Source: Salinicola tamaricis (lineage in GTDB: Bacteria > Pseudomonadota > Gammaproteobacteria > Pseudomonadales > Halomonadaceae). Taken from it: 64,000 bases of DNA. This document shows, one piece after another, positions 38,676 through 48,208 of the stretch. Under the pieces are notes generated by a model, which was not told the DNA's origin, ran no database searches, and saw only the letters and a list, made by a program, of their open reading frames with translations. The stretch lies in the NCBI RefSeq assembly GCF_003006155.1, contig NZ_CP023559.1, positions 1,798,001 through 1,862,000 on the forward strand. The letters are read 5' to 3'. Made by a program: the position numbers and the translations under genes. Numbering within the stretch: the stretch's first letter is position 1; each line of letters starts with the position of its first letter.

Positions 38676-40057
38676 CAGATGCTGCTGTCGCAGGTCCCCA
38701 GGTCATCATCGGCCTGGGTATCGCCATCTTCGTGATGATCGCGCTGGTCATCAAAACCCGGGTGCATGCGCTGCTGGCGCTGGTGATCGCTGCCTCGATC
38801 GCCGGGCTGATCGGCGGCATGTCGCCCAATGCGGTGATCGATGCGATCACCACCGGCTTCGGCAAGACGCTTTCCACCATCGGCCTGGTGATCGGTTTCG
38901 GGGTGATGATGGGGCGGATTCTGGAAGTCTCCGGGGCGGGGCAGCGCATGGCCTACGCGATTCTCAGGCTGCTCGGCAAGGAGCGTGAGGATTGGGCCAT
39001 GGCGATCACTGGCTATATCGTCTCGATACCGATCTTCTGCGACTCCGCCTACGTGATTCTCAACCCGCTGGTACGGGCGCTGGCGCGCAATAGCGGGCGC
39101 TCGGTCCTCACCCTGGGCATCGCCCTCGCCTCGGGGCTGGCGGTGACCCACAGTGCGGTGCCGCCGACCCCGGGCCCGCTGGGCGTTGCCGGCATCTTCG
39201 GGGTGGATATCGGGCTGATGATCGCCTGGGGCATCGTGTTCACGGCCCCGGCGCTGATCGTGATGGTGCTCTATGCGCGCATCATGGGCCCGCGCATCGA
39301 GGCGATGATCGAGCGCGACGTCCCCGGCTCGCTCAAGCGTGATGACGCGGACCCGATCGCTACGCCGCTGGCGGAGTCCGAGCTGCCGTCGCTGTTCAAG
39401 GCGGTGCTGCCGATCGTGCTGCCGATCGCGCTGATCTTTTTGAACACCCTGGTGACCGCGCTGACGGGCGGCGGTGACACACCAGGTGTCTTCGTGCAGG
39501 TGGTGCAGTTCGTCGGCCACCCGGTCATCGCCGTAGGCATCGGGGTGCTGGCGGCGGTCTACGGCCTGGTGCCGAAGATGCCCAAGGACCAGGTGCTGGC
39601 GCATCTGGAGAAGGGCGTCGAGAGCGCCGGTATCATCCTGCTGGTAACCGGTGCCGGGGGCGCGCTGGGCGCGGTGCTGCGGGCCAGCGGCGCCGGCGAC
39701 TACATCGGCGAAAGCATTGCCGGGCTGGCGCTGCCGGCGGTGCTGATTCCGTTTTTGATCGCCACCCTGGTGCGCTTCGTGCAGGGCAGCGGCACGGTCT
39801 CGATGATCACCGGGGCCTCGATCTCGGCGCCGATCCTCTCCGCCATGCCCGACGTCAACATGGTGCTGGCGGCGCAGGCGGCGTGTCTGGGCGGGCTCTT
39901 CTTCAGCTACTTCAACGATAGCTACTTCTGGGTGGTCAACCGTCTGCTCGGGGTCAAGACCGCCAAGCACCAGTTGCTGGTGCTGTCGGTACCCACCACC
40001 CTGGGCTGGGCCACTGCCCTGGTGGCGCTTTTGATCGCCAACGCCTTCATGGGGTAG
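38672..40057 (+). CDS. GntP family sugar-acid permease
   Basis: The 461-residue protein has about 12-13 membrane segments and GntP-family motifs (GFGKTLSTIGLVIGFGVMMGRILEVSGAGQRMA; PIFCDSAYVILNPL; SAVPPTPGPLGVAGIFGVDIG; QAACLGGLFFSYFNDSYFWVVNR). GntP permeases import gluconate-like acids by proton symport. In this cluster a tetronate (erythronate/threonate) is the likely substrate. A strong hairpin follows the gene. Confidence 0.93.
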   Translation: MTDAAVAGPQVIIGLGIAIFVMIALVIKTRVHALLALVIAASIAGLIGGMSPNAVIDAITTGFGKTLSTIGLVIGFGVMMGRILEVSGAGQRMAYAILRLLGKEREDWAMAITGYIVSIPIFCDSAYVILNPLVRALARNSGRSVLTLGIALASGLAVTHSAVPPTPGPLGVAGIFGVDIGLMIAWGIVFTAPALIVMVLYARIMGPRIEAMIERDVPGSLKRDDADPIATPLAESELPSLFKAVLPIVLPIALIFLNTLVTALTGGGDTPGVFVQVVQFVGHPVIAVGIGVLAAVYGLVPKMPKDQVLAHLEKGVESAGIILLVTGAGGALGAVLRASGAGDYIGESIAGLALPAVLIPFLIATLVRFVQGSGTVSMITGASISAPILSAMPDVNMVLAAQAACLGGLFFSYFNDSYFWVVNRLLGVKTAKHQLLVLSVPTTLGWATALVALLIANAFMG

Positions 40058-40083
40058 TGCCCCAAGCGATTTGTGTACGCTCG

Positions 40084-40113
40084 GCGCCCGGGGCTGTCAC
40101 CAGCCCCGGGCGC
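40084..40113. terminator. hairpin terminator between gntP-like gene and cytochrome b561
   Basis: GCGCCCGGGGCT and AGCCCCGGGCGC form a perfect 12-bp stem around six bases between two convergent genes. T tracts are weak on both sides. Confidence 0.75.
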
Positions 40114-40130
40114 TGTCGTCTCGCCTTGGC

Positions 40131-40748
40131 TCAAAGCATGCGCTTGAGCAGATTGTCCTTACGCACGAACTGATGCCAGCACACCGCGACCAGGTGCAGC
40201 CCGATGACGTAGTAGAAGATCGTGCCCAGGGTCGTATGCACTTCCTCCACGCTATGCCCCAGCGCTGGGCTGACAGGGAAGGGCGATGGTAGCGCCAGCG
40301 ACATGCCGGGTACGGGGATGGCGCCATTGCTCAGCCATACGGTGAAGATGCCCAGCAACGGCTGCGCGAACAGGAAAGCGTAGAGCGCCCAGTGGGTGAC
40401 CCGCGAGAGCCGTTCGAGATGCGGGTGCAGCGCCGGGGCGACCGGCGGCGGCGTGCGCCGCAGGCGTTCCAGCAGGCGCGGTATCGCCAGCAGCAGCACG
40501 CCGATACCGGCCCAGAAGTGGCTCTGTAGCAGCACCTCGGGGATGCCGCTGCTGCGTGGGAAGAGATCCGTCGAGAGAATCAGCGCATAGGCCAGCACGA
40601 CGAAAGAGGCCACGCTCCAGTGGAAGTGGCGGGCCTTGGCGGAGTATCGCTGGGGAGATGTCGAGTTCACGGCGGGCAGTCCTGGTGATGAGCGATTCGG
40701 CGTAGAGGTCGAGGCGAAATCTCCAGTGCGAGGCAGTGCCGCGTTCAC
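40131..40748 (-). CDS. cytochrome b561
   Basis: The four-helix membrane cytochrome has heme-ligand histidines in RHFHWSVASFVVLAYA, LQSHFWAGIGVLLL, SRVTHWALYAFLFAQPLLG and VIGLHLVAVCWHQFVRKDNLLKRML. Members carry electrons or oxidise superoxide at the inner membrane. The first ~35 residues are Ser/Thr/Pro-rich and may not be translated; later starts are possible. Confidence 0.88.
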   Translation of the reverse strand: MNAALPRTGDFASTSTPNRSSPGLPAVNSTSPQRYSAKARHFHWSVASFVVLAYALILSTDLFPRSSGIPEVLLQSHFWAGIGVLLLAIPRLLERLRRTPPPVAPALHPHLERLSRVTHWALYAFLFAQPLLGIFTVWLSNGAIPVPGMSLALPSPFPVSPALGHSVEEVHTTLGTIFYYVIGLHLVAVCWHQFVRKDNLLKRML

Positions 40749-40856
40749 GGGAGTGTTCGACGGGGGCAGATTATGGGCGGCAGGCTTAGGTTTGCCTTAA
40801 GGTAAAACCGCCAGACTCATCGCTTGAGATGGGATCGGACCGTACAGGAGCCTGCG

Positions 40857-41564
40857 ATGAACATTCCCAAGGAACACCACTATTCCGATCGTGTGGGCTG
40901 GCTGCGCGCGGCGGTGCTGGGTGCCAACGACGGCATCGTCTCCACTGCCAGCCTGGTGATCGGCATGGCGGCCGCCGGCATCGGCCTGGGCGGGGTTTTG
41001 ACCGCCGGTGTGGCCGGTGCGGTCGCCGGGGCAATGTCGATGGCAGCCGGCGAGTACGTCTCGGTGAGCTCGCAAAAGGATACCGAGCGCGCCGACCTGG
41101 CCCGGGAGCGGCGCGAGCTCAAGGCCAACTATGAACTCGAGGTGCGCGAGCTGGCACAGATCTACGAAAGCCGCGGGCTGTCACCGCCGCTGGCCCACGA
41201 AGTCGCCGAGACGCTGATGCAGCACGATGCGCTGGCCGCCCACGCCCGCGATGAGCTGGGCTTCAGCAGTGTCAACTCGGCGCAGCCGCTGCAGGCAGCC
41301 TGGACTTCGGCGCTTTCCTTCTTCTCCGGTGCTGCGCTGCCGCTGGTTTTCACCCTGCTCGGGGCGCTCTCCAGCGCGCGCCTGGCGATACCGCTGGTGG
41401 TGGCGTTGGGCTCGCTGCTGGCCCTGGCGCTGCTGGGGCTGGTCTCGGCGCGTATCGGCGGCTCCCGGGCGCGGGTGGCGGTGGTGCGTGTCACCTTCTG
41501 GGGGGTACTGGCGATGCTCGCCACAGCGGCGGTGGGCTGGGCCTTCGGCGTCGCCGGTGGCTGA
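40857..41564 (+). CDS. VIT1/CCC1 family transporter
   Basis: The 235-residue protein starts MNIPKEHHYSDRVGWLRAAVLGANDGIVSTASLVIGMAAAG and continues MSMAAGEYVSVSSQKDTERADLARERREL, the hallmarks of VIT1/CCC1 iron/manganese exporters, with three C-terminal membrane helices. An AGGAG site precedes the ATG at 40857. Metal specificity is unknown. Confidence 0.94.
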   Translation: MNIPKEHHYSDRVGWLRAAVLGANDGIVSTASLVIGMAAAGIGLGGVLTAGVAGAVAGAMSMAAGEYVSVSSQKDTERADLARERRELKANYELEVRELAQIYESRGLSPPLAHEVAETLMQHDALAAHARDELGFSSVNSAQPLQAAWTSALSFFSGAALPLVFTLLGALSSARLAIPLVVALGSLLALALLGLVSARIGGSRARVAVVRVTFWGVLAMLATAAVGWAFGVAGG

Positions 41565-41727
41565 AGGGCCAGCGCTTGCCAGGGCGGGCATGCTGAACTA
41601 GGTGTGAAAGGCGGCCGGAGCGTCGCACCGAATCGCTCATTTTGTGTCGTATTGCGTGAGCTGATTCGATTCAGCTTGGCGGAAAGTCAGTCTTTCCGCC
41701 GATGTTCAGTGACAGGGAGGTAACGTT

Positions 41728-42591
41728 ATGGTCCAGAAGACCCAGATCCACGCTCAGCAGCAGACACTGCCCGGCAAGGAGAGCCTGATGCAGCCGCCGG
41801 CGGTCTTCATCCGCGACGGCTATCGCGGTAGCGGCAAGCTGGCGGGCAAGGTGGCGCTGATCACCGGCGCCGACAGCGGGATCGGCCGTTCGGTGGCGAT
41901 CCACTTCGCCCGTGAAGGCGCCGACGTGGCGGTGATGTATCTGAGCGAAGACGACGACGCCCGCGAGACCCAGCGGTTGGTCGAAGCCGAGGGCCGCCGC
42001 TGCCTGCTGATCGCCGGCGACATGCGCGATGCCGCCTTCTGCCGCGCGTCGCTAGCGCAGGTGGTCGAGCACTTCGGCGGGCTCAACATCCTGGTCAACA
42101 ATGCCGGTACCCAGCAGGTGAGCAACGATCTCGCCGAGCTCAGCGACACCCAGTGGGAGGAGACCTTCGCCACCAACATGCATGGCATGTTCTATCTCAC
42201 CAAGGCAGCGCTGCCGCATCTGGGCGAGGACGACGCGATCATCAACACCGCTTCGGTCAACGCTTATATCGGCCCCGATTTTCTGGTCGACTATAGCGCC
42301 ACCAAGGGGGCGATCATCAGCTTCACCCGCGCGCTCTCCAATCAGGTAGTCGGGCGTGGGCTGCGGGTCAATGCGGTGGCGCCGGGGCCGGTGTGGACCC
42401 CGCTGCAGCCGGCGACGCTGGGGGCGCACGACCCGCAGATGCTCGAGGATTTCGGCAGCGAGACGCCGATGGGGCGTGCCGCCCAGCCCTGGGAACTGGG
42501 GCCGTGCTACGTCTTTCTCGCTTCGCTGGATGCTTCCTTCATCAGCGGCCAGACCCTGCATCCCAATGGCGGGGTCGTGGTCAACGGCTGA
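41728..42591 (+). CDS. SDR family oxidoreductase (YghA-like)
   Basis: The 287-residue enzyme has the long N-terminal lead of the YghA group, the NAD(P) site LITGADSGIGRSVAIHFAREGAD, NNAGTQ, and the active site with Ser in INTASVNAY and Tyr-x3-Lys in DYSATKGAI. The substrate is unknown; homologues are stress-induced aldehyde or sugar reductases. Confidence 0.92.
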   Translation: MVQKTQIHAQQQTLPGKESLMQPPAVFIRDGYRGSGKLAGKVALITGADSGIGRSVAIHFAREGADVAVMYLSEDDDARETQRLVEAEGRRCLLIAGDMRDAAFCRASLAQVVEHFGGLNILVNNAGTQQVSNDLAELSDTQWEETFATNMHGMFYLTKAALPHLGEDDAIINTASVNAYIGPDFLVDYSATKGAIISFTRALSNQVVGRGLRVNAVAPGPVWTPLQPATLGAHDPQMLEDFGSETPMGRAAQPWELGPCYVFLASLDASFISGQTLHPNGGVVVNG

Positions 42592-42600
42592 GACGCGGGT

Positions 42601-42642
42601 TTATCGACCCAGGGTTATCGACTCTGGATTATCGACGTAGAC
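42601..42642. repeat. three 14-bp tandem repeats TTATCGAC-N6
   Basis: TTATCGACCCAGGG, TTATCGACTCTGGA and TTATCGACGTAGAC follow each other exactly in the gap between the SDR and AGE genes. The first eight bases are invariant and the last six vary, an arrangement typical of regularly phased protein-binding sites. Confidence 0.65.
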
Positions 42643-42709
42643 AGGCCTGGCTCCGACACTGGGTAGCGATACGTGAATTCGACACTCGGGCAGAGGAGGC
42701 CCGTTATCC

Positions 42710-44023
42710 ATGTCTGATAGTCATTGCGGCGGGGTACCCCTCTCGGGCACTCAACGGTCCGCTAATCCCTCGGCGCTGCCACCGCGGCGCGATAGCTGGC
42801 TGAGCCGCCTGTCGCACTGGGCCTGGCTCGAGACGGAGGGGCGGCGTCTATTGGCGTTCTATCGTGCCTCGCGACATCCCCAGTGTGGCTTCGCCGCCTT
42901 GGACGACGATGGCCGCCTGCCCGACGACGCCCACCCGGACACCATGATCACTGCGCGCATGACCCACTGCTTTGCGCTGGCGGCGATGCGCGGCGAGCCC
43001 GGCGCGGCGCCGCTGGTGGCCCACGGCGTGGCGGCCCTGCGCGGCCCGCTCAGGGATGCCGAGTACGGTGGCTGGTATGGCGCGCTGCCGCGGGAAGGCG
43101 AAGAACAGACCAAGCAGGCGTACATTCACGCCTTCGTCGCCCTGGCCGCCGCCAGCGCCTGGCAGGCCGGCGAGCCGGCTGCAGGGCCGCTGCTCGACGA
43201 GATCGTCGACGTCATCGAGACGCGCTTCTGGGCCGAGGACGAGGGCCGCCTGCGCGAGGGCTTCTCGCGCGACTGGGGCGACAGCGAAGCCTACCGCGGC
43301 GGCAACAGCAACATGCACGCCACCGAGGCTTTCCTGCAGCTCGCCGATGTGCTCGACGCGCCCAAGTGGCGCCAGCGCGCGCTCTCCATCGTCGACAAGA
43401 TCATTCATGCCCATGCCCGCCCCAATGGCTACCGCGTGGTCGAGCACTTCGACAGCGACTGGCAGGAGTGGCGCGACTACAACCAGGACACCCCCAAGGA
43501 CCCGTTCCGCCCCTACGGCGCCACCCCGGGGCACGCCTTCGAATGGGCGCGACTGATGCTGCACCTGGAGGGCGGCCTGCTGCGTCAGGGCGAGAGCGCC
43601 CCCGGCTGGCTGCTGGAAGACGCCCGCGGGCTGTTCCGGCGGGCCACCGAGCTGGCCTGGCAGGTGGATGGCGAGCCGGGGCTGATCTACACCCACGACT
43701 GGCACGACCGGCCGGTGGTGCATGAGCGCATGCACTGGACCCTGGCAGAGGCCGCGTCAACGGCGCGGCGCTGCTCAAGCGCACCGGTGATGCCGAGTAC
43801 GAAACCTGGTACCGGCGCTTCTGGGATTATATCGACAGCTACCTGATCGACCGCGAGCGCGGTAGCTGGTGGCAGGAGCTCGACCGTCACAACCGCCCCT
43901 CGAACGAGGTGTGGTCGGGCAAACCCGATCTCTACCACGCTTATCAGGCGACGCTGCTACCGCGCTGCGCGCTTGCCGCTGTCGCCGACGTTGGCACGAG
44001 CGATCGCCGATGGCGCGCTGTAG
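42710..44023 (+). pseudogene. AGE family epimerase/isomerase (mannose isomerase-like), frameshifted as sequenced
   Basis: This is an (alpha/alpha)6-barrel sugar epimerase. Recognised segments are TARMTHCFALAAM, GGWYGALPREGEEQTKQAYIHAFVALAAASAW, GNSNMHATEAFLQLADVLDAP and YGATPGHAFEWARLMLHL, with the catalytic His residues of YihS/mannose isomerases. The frame changes near 43755 and continues NGAALLKRTGDAEYETWYRRFWDYIDSYLIDRERGSWWQEL...KPDLYHAYQATLLPR. It changes again near 43968 to LPLSPTLARAIADGAL with TAG at 44021-44023. Its end overlaps the convergent GGDEF gene by about 67 bases. Aldose-ketose isomerisation is the expected reaction. Confidence 0.85.
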
Positions 44024-45163
44024 CCGGGTGCCGAGGTGACCTCCGCCGCGGGCTTGCTCACACGCAGACCATTGCGGCCGCCGCGCTTGGCGGCGTAGAG
44101 CGCGATATCGCCGCGCTCGATCAGCGCGGCCAGATCCGTCTGGGGCTGGTGCAGCATCACCGCGCCCAGGCTCAGGGTGACCGCATCCGGGGTGGCAAAG
44201 CTCTGTGCGGTGGTGGCCTGGAAGCGCTGGCGCAGGATCTCGGCCAGGGCGAGCACCTGAGCCTGGTCGGTATCCACCAGCAAGATGGCGAACTCGTCGC
44301 CGCCCAGCCGTGCGCACAGGCTCTTGTCGGGCAGCGCGGTCTGGATCAGTTCTCCCAGCATCATCAGCAAGCGGTCCCCCGCGGCGTGGCCATGCAGGTC
44401 GTTGACCGGCTTGAAGTGATCGACATCCAATAGCAGCAGGGCGCCGGGGCGACCGACGGCGACATCGGCCAGATGCGCCGGCGCGCGGGCTTCGAAGGCG
44501 CGGCGATTGAACAGCCCGGTGAGCGGGTCGCGCTCGGCGAGATGCTCGATCTGGCGCTCGCGGCGATAGCGCACCGTGCCGGTCATGGAGAGCGCGATCA
44601 GCAGGATCGCCATGACGCCTTCGACCAGCGAGACACGAATCACCACGCCGCGAAAACTGGCAAGATCGATCAGCGCGTTCGGCATCAGCGTCAGCACCAC
44701 CTTGCCCAGATAGAACAGGCCGTGGAACAGCAGCGTGTAGTGAAGCTGGCGGGTGCCCAGGCTGGCATGCTCCGCATCCAGGCGCAGTAGTTGGCTGGCC
44801 CTGAGTGCCAGCCCGCCGACCAGCAGCGAGTTGGTCACCATGTAGAGGGCAGAAGCGCTGGCTTGCGGCAGTGCCAGCAGCAGACACCACCCCAGTGGCA
44901 GCGCCCACCACCCGCGCGACGGGCGCCGGCCGACGAAGCGCATCACCCCGAGTAGAAACAGCCAGTGGGCGAACACCAGCAGCCCATTGGCGAACCACAC
45001 GCCGATGAAGAAGTAGCCCGCGAGCGCAGCAGCGCCAGCGAAACCGACAGTAATGCTGGCGAAGCCGCCCGACCAGTAGAGCAGGGAGCGATCCCGGGCG
45101 CCACGCCACTCCAAGCAGATAGAGGGCCGCGGCTGCCGCGATGGCGATGGTCAGGGTCAGCAT
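43957..45163 (-). pseudogene. membrane diguanylate cyclase (GGDEF), one frameshift near N-terminus as sequenced
   Basis: The membrane part (about six to seven helices, starting MLTLTIAIAAAAALYLLGV at 45163) breaks frame near 45108 and continues WRGARDRSLLYWSGGFASITVGFAG... The cytoplasmic domain is a complete GGDEF cyclase: RDPLTGLFNRRAFEARA, LLLLDVDHFKPVNDLHGHAAGD, and the active motif GGDEF (44290-44304). The product would be the second messenger c-di-GMP. No RxxD inhibitory site could be confirmed and there is no EAL domain. It is convergent with the AGE gene. Confidence 0.85.
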
Positions 45164-45365
45164 CGTGATGGGGTCGAACGCACATACAGGGTTTCCGCTC
45201 GAATGACGATGGGAAAGGCGCTCGAGGGGCGCCGGGGTGGGTCACGGCCAGGGTAAAGAAAACTTCGGCGACGTCTTATCGGCCGTGATGCCCAGAACTT
45301 GAGGCGTCATCGCATGCAGCAGGCCAACCTCGGTGCGCATTCGAGTTTGATTCTCAAGCGCATTG

Positions 45366-45384
45366 ATAAATAATAATCGTTTGC
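45366..45384. promoter_or_regulatory. possible Fur box upstream of the siderophore receptor
   Basis: ATAAATAATAATCGTTTGC agrees at about 12 of 19 positions with the Fur consensus and lies in the AT-rich part of the 320-bp region before the TonB receptor. Iron regulation is expected for such genes. The match is moderate. Confidence 0.45.
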
Positions 45385-45483
45385 ATATGATCCCGGGCGA
45401 GCGTCGTGCCCGCCGTGGCTCGCGGATGCCGGCGCCGACACCACAACGAGCGTCGCGCAGTGACGCCACTCAAGGGATCTACC

Positions 45484-47656
45484 ATGCCAACCCCCGTTCG
45501 CCACCGGGCGTCGCCGTCACGGCGTGCCCTGCGCATACCGCACGGCCCGTGGTTGTCGTTGCTGCTGGGCACGGCGGCGCTGATGCCGCTCTCCTCCGCC
45601 ATGGCCCAGGACGACGAGACGACAGCGTTACAGACACTGACCGTCTCCGCCGCGAGCCTCTATGACAACGTCGGCTACACCCGCCGCACCACCACCGCCG
45701 GCACGCGTTTCGAGGCGACGCTGCGCGAGGTGCCGCAGACGGTGAGCATCATCACCCGGCAGCGGATGCAGGATCAGGGGCTATGGGATGTCGAGGATGT
45801 CCTGAGCAACGCCACGGGCATCTCGGTGAATCGGATCGATAGCAGCCGCGTCGATTTCTACGCCCGCGGTTTTCGTATCAACAGCTACCAGTACGACGGC
45901 ATTCCCACGCTCAACACCGATAGCCGCTGGTACTTCGGCGATGGCGCGCTGAACACCGCCATCTATGAGCGCATCGAAGTGATACGCGGCGCCAACGGCC
46001 TGCTCACCGGCGCCGGCAACCCCGGCGCCTCGATCGACTTCGTGCGCAAGCATGCCGACAGTCGCGAGCCCACCGGCTCGCTGAGCACGAGCTACGGCAG
46101 TTGGGACCGCTCACGCAGCGTGGTCGATGTGACCACACCGCTGACCCGCTCGGGCGACGTGCGGGCGCGATTCGTCGGTGGCTACGAGGACGGCGACAGC
46201 TATCTCGACCGCTTTGGCGAGCGCAAGCGCTACGGCTACCTGGTCATCGATGCCGATGTCAGCGATGAGACCACGCTCTCGCTGGGCTATGACACACAGC
46301 GCGGGCGTACCTCGTCACCGACCTGGGGTGGGTTGCCGCTGTGGTACAGCGATGGCAGCGAGACGGACTACACCCGCGGCTTCAGCGTGGCGCCGGACTG
46401 GTCCTACAACGCGTGGGAGTCGAAGAAGAGTTTCGCCCAGCTCGAGCACCGCTTTGGCGGGGGCTGGACGCTGCACGCGGCGGCGACCCATGAAGAGAGC
46501 ACGCTGGACTCGCGGCTCGCCTACCCCTACGGCTTTCCGGACCGGGAGACGGGGCAGGGCGTCTACTACTACACCGGTTGGAATACCGGCCAGCGCCGGG
46601 TCGACGGCGTGGATGGCTATGTCGAGGGCCCGTTCTCGCTGTTCGGACGCACGCACCAGCTGGTGCTGGGTAGCAGCTATCACGACCAGTCCAATGACTA
46701 CGAGAACAGCTTCACCAACGGCTTCGCGGTCGACGACTTCGATGCCTGGAACGGCGCCACGCCGGCGCAGGCGTGGCCTGACTTCGCGCCCTCCGAGCGT
46801 GCCAGCAGCCGCCAGAAGGCGCTCTACGGCGTGGCTCGCTTCTCCCTGGCCGAGCCACTGACGCTGATTCTCGGCGCCCGCTATACCGACTGGCACGGGC
46901 GGACCTGGTCGAGCACGCTGGGCAACCACGCGCAGGACGAGCGTGAGATCACCCCCTACGGCGGGCTGATCTACACCATCGACGACACCTGGTCGGCCTA
47001 TGCCAGCTATACCGAGATCTTTCAGCCGCAGAGCTACCGGCTGGCCGGCGGCAACGGCTATCTCGACCCGCTGGTGGGCAAGAACTACGAAACCGGGCTG
47101 AAGGCGGCCTGGTTCGATGGCCTGCTCAACGCCTCCTTGGCGCTGTTCCGGCTCGAACAGGACAACGTGGCCGACATCGTGCTGACGCCCGGTTCGCTGG
47201 TCACCACGGCGACCCCGGTGAGTGACGTGGTCAGTGAAGGCGTCGAGATGGAGATCAGCGGCGCGGTCACCGACGACCTGGAGCTGACCGCCGGCTTCAC
47301 CCACTACACCGCGACCTCGGCAGAGGGCACGTTCAATGGCGACCGGCCGCGCACCCAGGCCAATCTCTTCGCCAGCTACCGGGTGCCGCAGTGGCGCCAG
47401 CTCACCCTGGGCGGCGGCTGGCGCTGGCAGAGCCGCACCTTCGCCAGTCAGGGGCCCCGATGGCGTGACCCGCGACTTCGAACAGCCCAGCTACACCATC
47501 GCCGACCTCTTCGGGCGCTACCAGTTCACGCCGAGCCTGGCGCTGCAGGTGAACGTGCACAACCTGTTCGACCGCAAGTACTACAGCTATTTCGATACCT
47601 ACGGTGTCTATGGCGAACCGCTCAATGTGACCTCGACGCTGAGCTATACGTTCTGA
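45484..47656 (+). pseudogene. TonB-dependent siderophore receptor, frameshifted near C-terminus as sequenced
   Basis: The outer-membrane receptor has a signal peptide to about residue 40 (SSAMAQ), a TonB-box-like LQTLTVSA, a plug domain (TLREVPQTVSIITRQRMQDQGLWDVEDVLSNATGISV...YERIEVIRGANGLLTGAGNPGASIDFVRK) and the long 22-strand barrel. This is the FhuE/FpvA class of ferri-siderophore receptors. The frame breaks near 47455 (after SRTFASQ). The proper end GVTRDFEQPSYTIADLFGRYQFTPSLALQVNVHNLFDRKYYSYFDTYGVYGEPLNVTSTLSYTF lies in the next frame, with terminal Phe as expected. About 723 residues. The start at 45484 is preferred over an earlier in-frame codon. Confidence 0.92.
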
Positions 47657-47798
47657 GAGGGTGTTTACAAAATGCCTGCGCTCGACGATACGGCGTTGAA
47701 ATCGACCTCAAAGTACTCATTTACACCACGTAAACTCCGTCTTTTCGGCCAATTTCGCCTTGTCTCGCCTTCGCTCGTCGAATTTGTAAACACCCTCT
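47656..47798. repeat. dispersed terminal-inverted-repeat element, copy 4 (type A ends)
   Basis: The 143-bp unit has the same perfect 16-bp ends as copy 1 (AGAGGGTGTTTACAAA). As in copy 1 it begins on the last A of the upstream stop codon TGA. The core is CTGCGCTCGACGATACGGCG, slightly more diverged. Confidence 0.9.
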
Positions 47799-47814
47799 GG
47801 GCGCTGAGGGTAAA

Positions 47815-48102
47815 TCAGCGCTCCAGGCGCGCGAGCACCCGCTGGCCGCGCCGCGTGCGGCGCGCCCGGCGCATGCCGCTGGAAGCCATCTTCCAGCCCA
47901 GGATACGCGCCAGGCCTACGGCGGCACCGGACGCCGCACCCCACAGCAGTGCCTCGCGCCAGCGCACATCGGGGTCATCAGGGTTGACCGGCGGCTCGAA
48001 CGCGCTGCGCCGTGCGGTGTGCTTCAACGCCTCCCGGGCGGCCACGCCCGAGGCGATCGCCATCGTGGTGCCCACGAGGGTCCATAGCGTTTGCGGTTTC
48101 AT
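47815..48102 (-). CDS. DUF4235 family membrane protein
   Basis: The 95-residue protein reads MKPQTLWTLVGTTMAIASGVAAREALKHTARRSAFEPPVNPDDPDVRWREALLWGAASGAAVGLARILGWKMASSGMRR. Two membrane helices flank the conserved PPxNPDDPDVxWREAL motif of DUF4235. Function unknown. Confidence 0.85.
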   Translation of the reverse strand: MKPQTLWTLVGTTMAIASGVAAREALKHTARRSAFEPPVNPDDPDVRWREALLWGAASGAAVGLARILGWKMASSGMRRARRTRRGQRVLARLER

Positions 48103-48208
48103 GCGGGCCTCCTTGCCGGGGTTGAATGCCCAGCATGGTCGATCCCGGGGCGCCCCGCCAGCGGGGCAATGGTGCTGGCGCTGCGGGCTGGCGGCGCATG
48201 CTCGTCGT

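Noticed and set aside
38657-39970. 437-residue minus-strand frame opposite the GntP permease
   Set aside because: His/Arg/Asp-rich antisense of a membrane protein gene. The plus-strand permease is complete.
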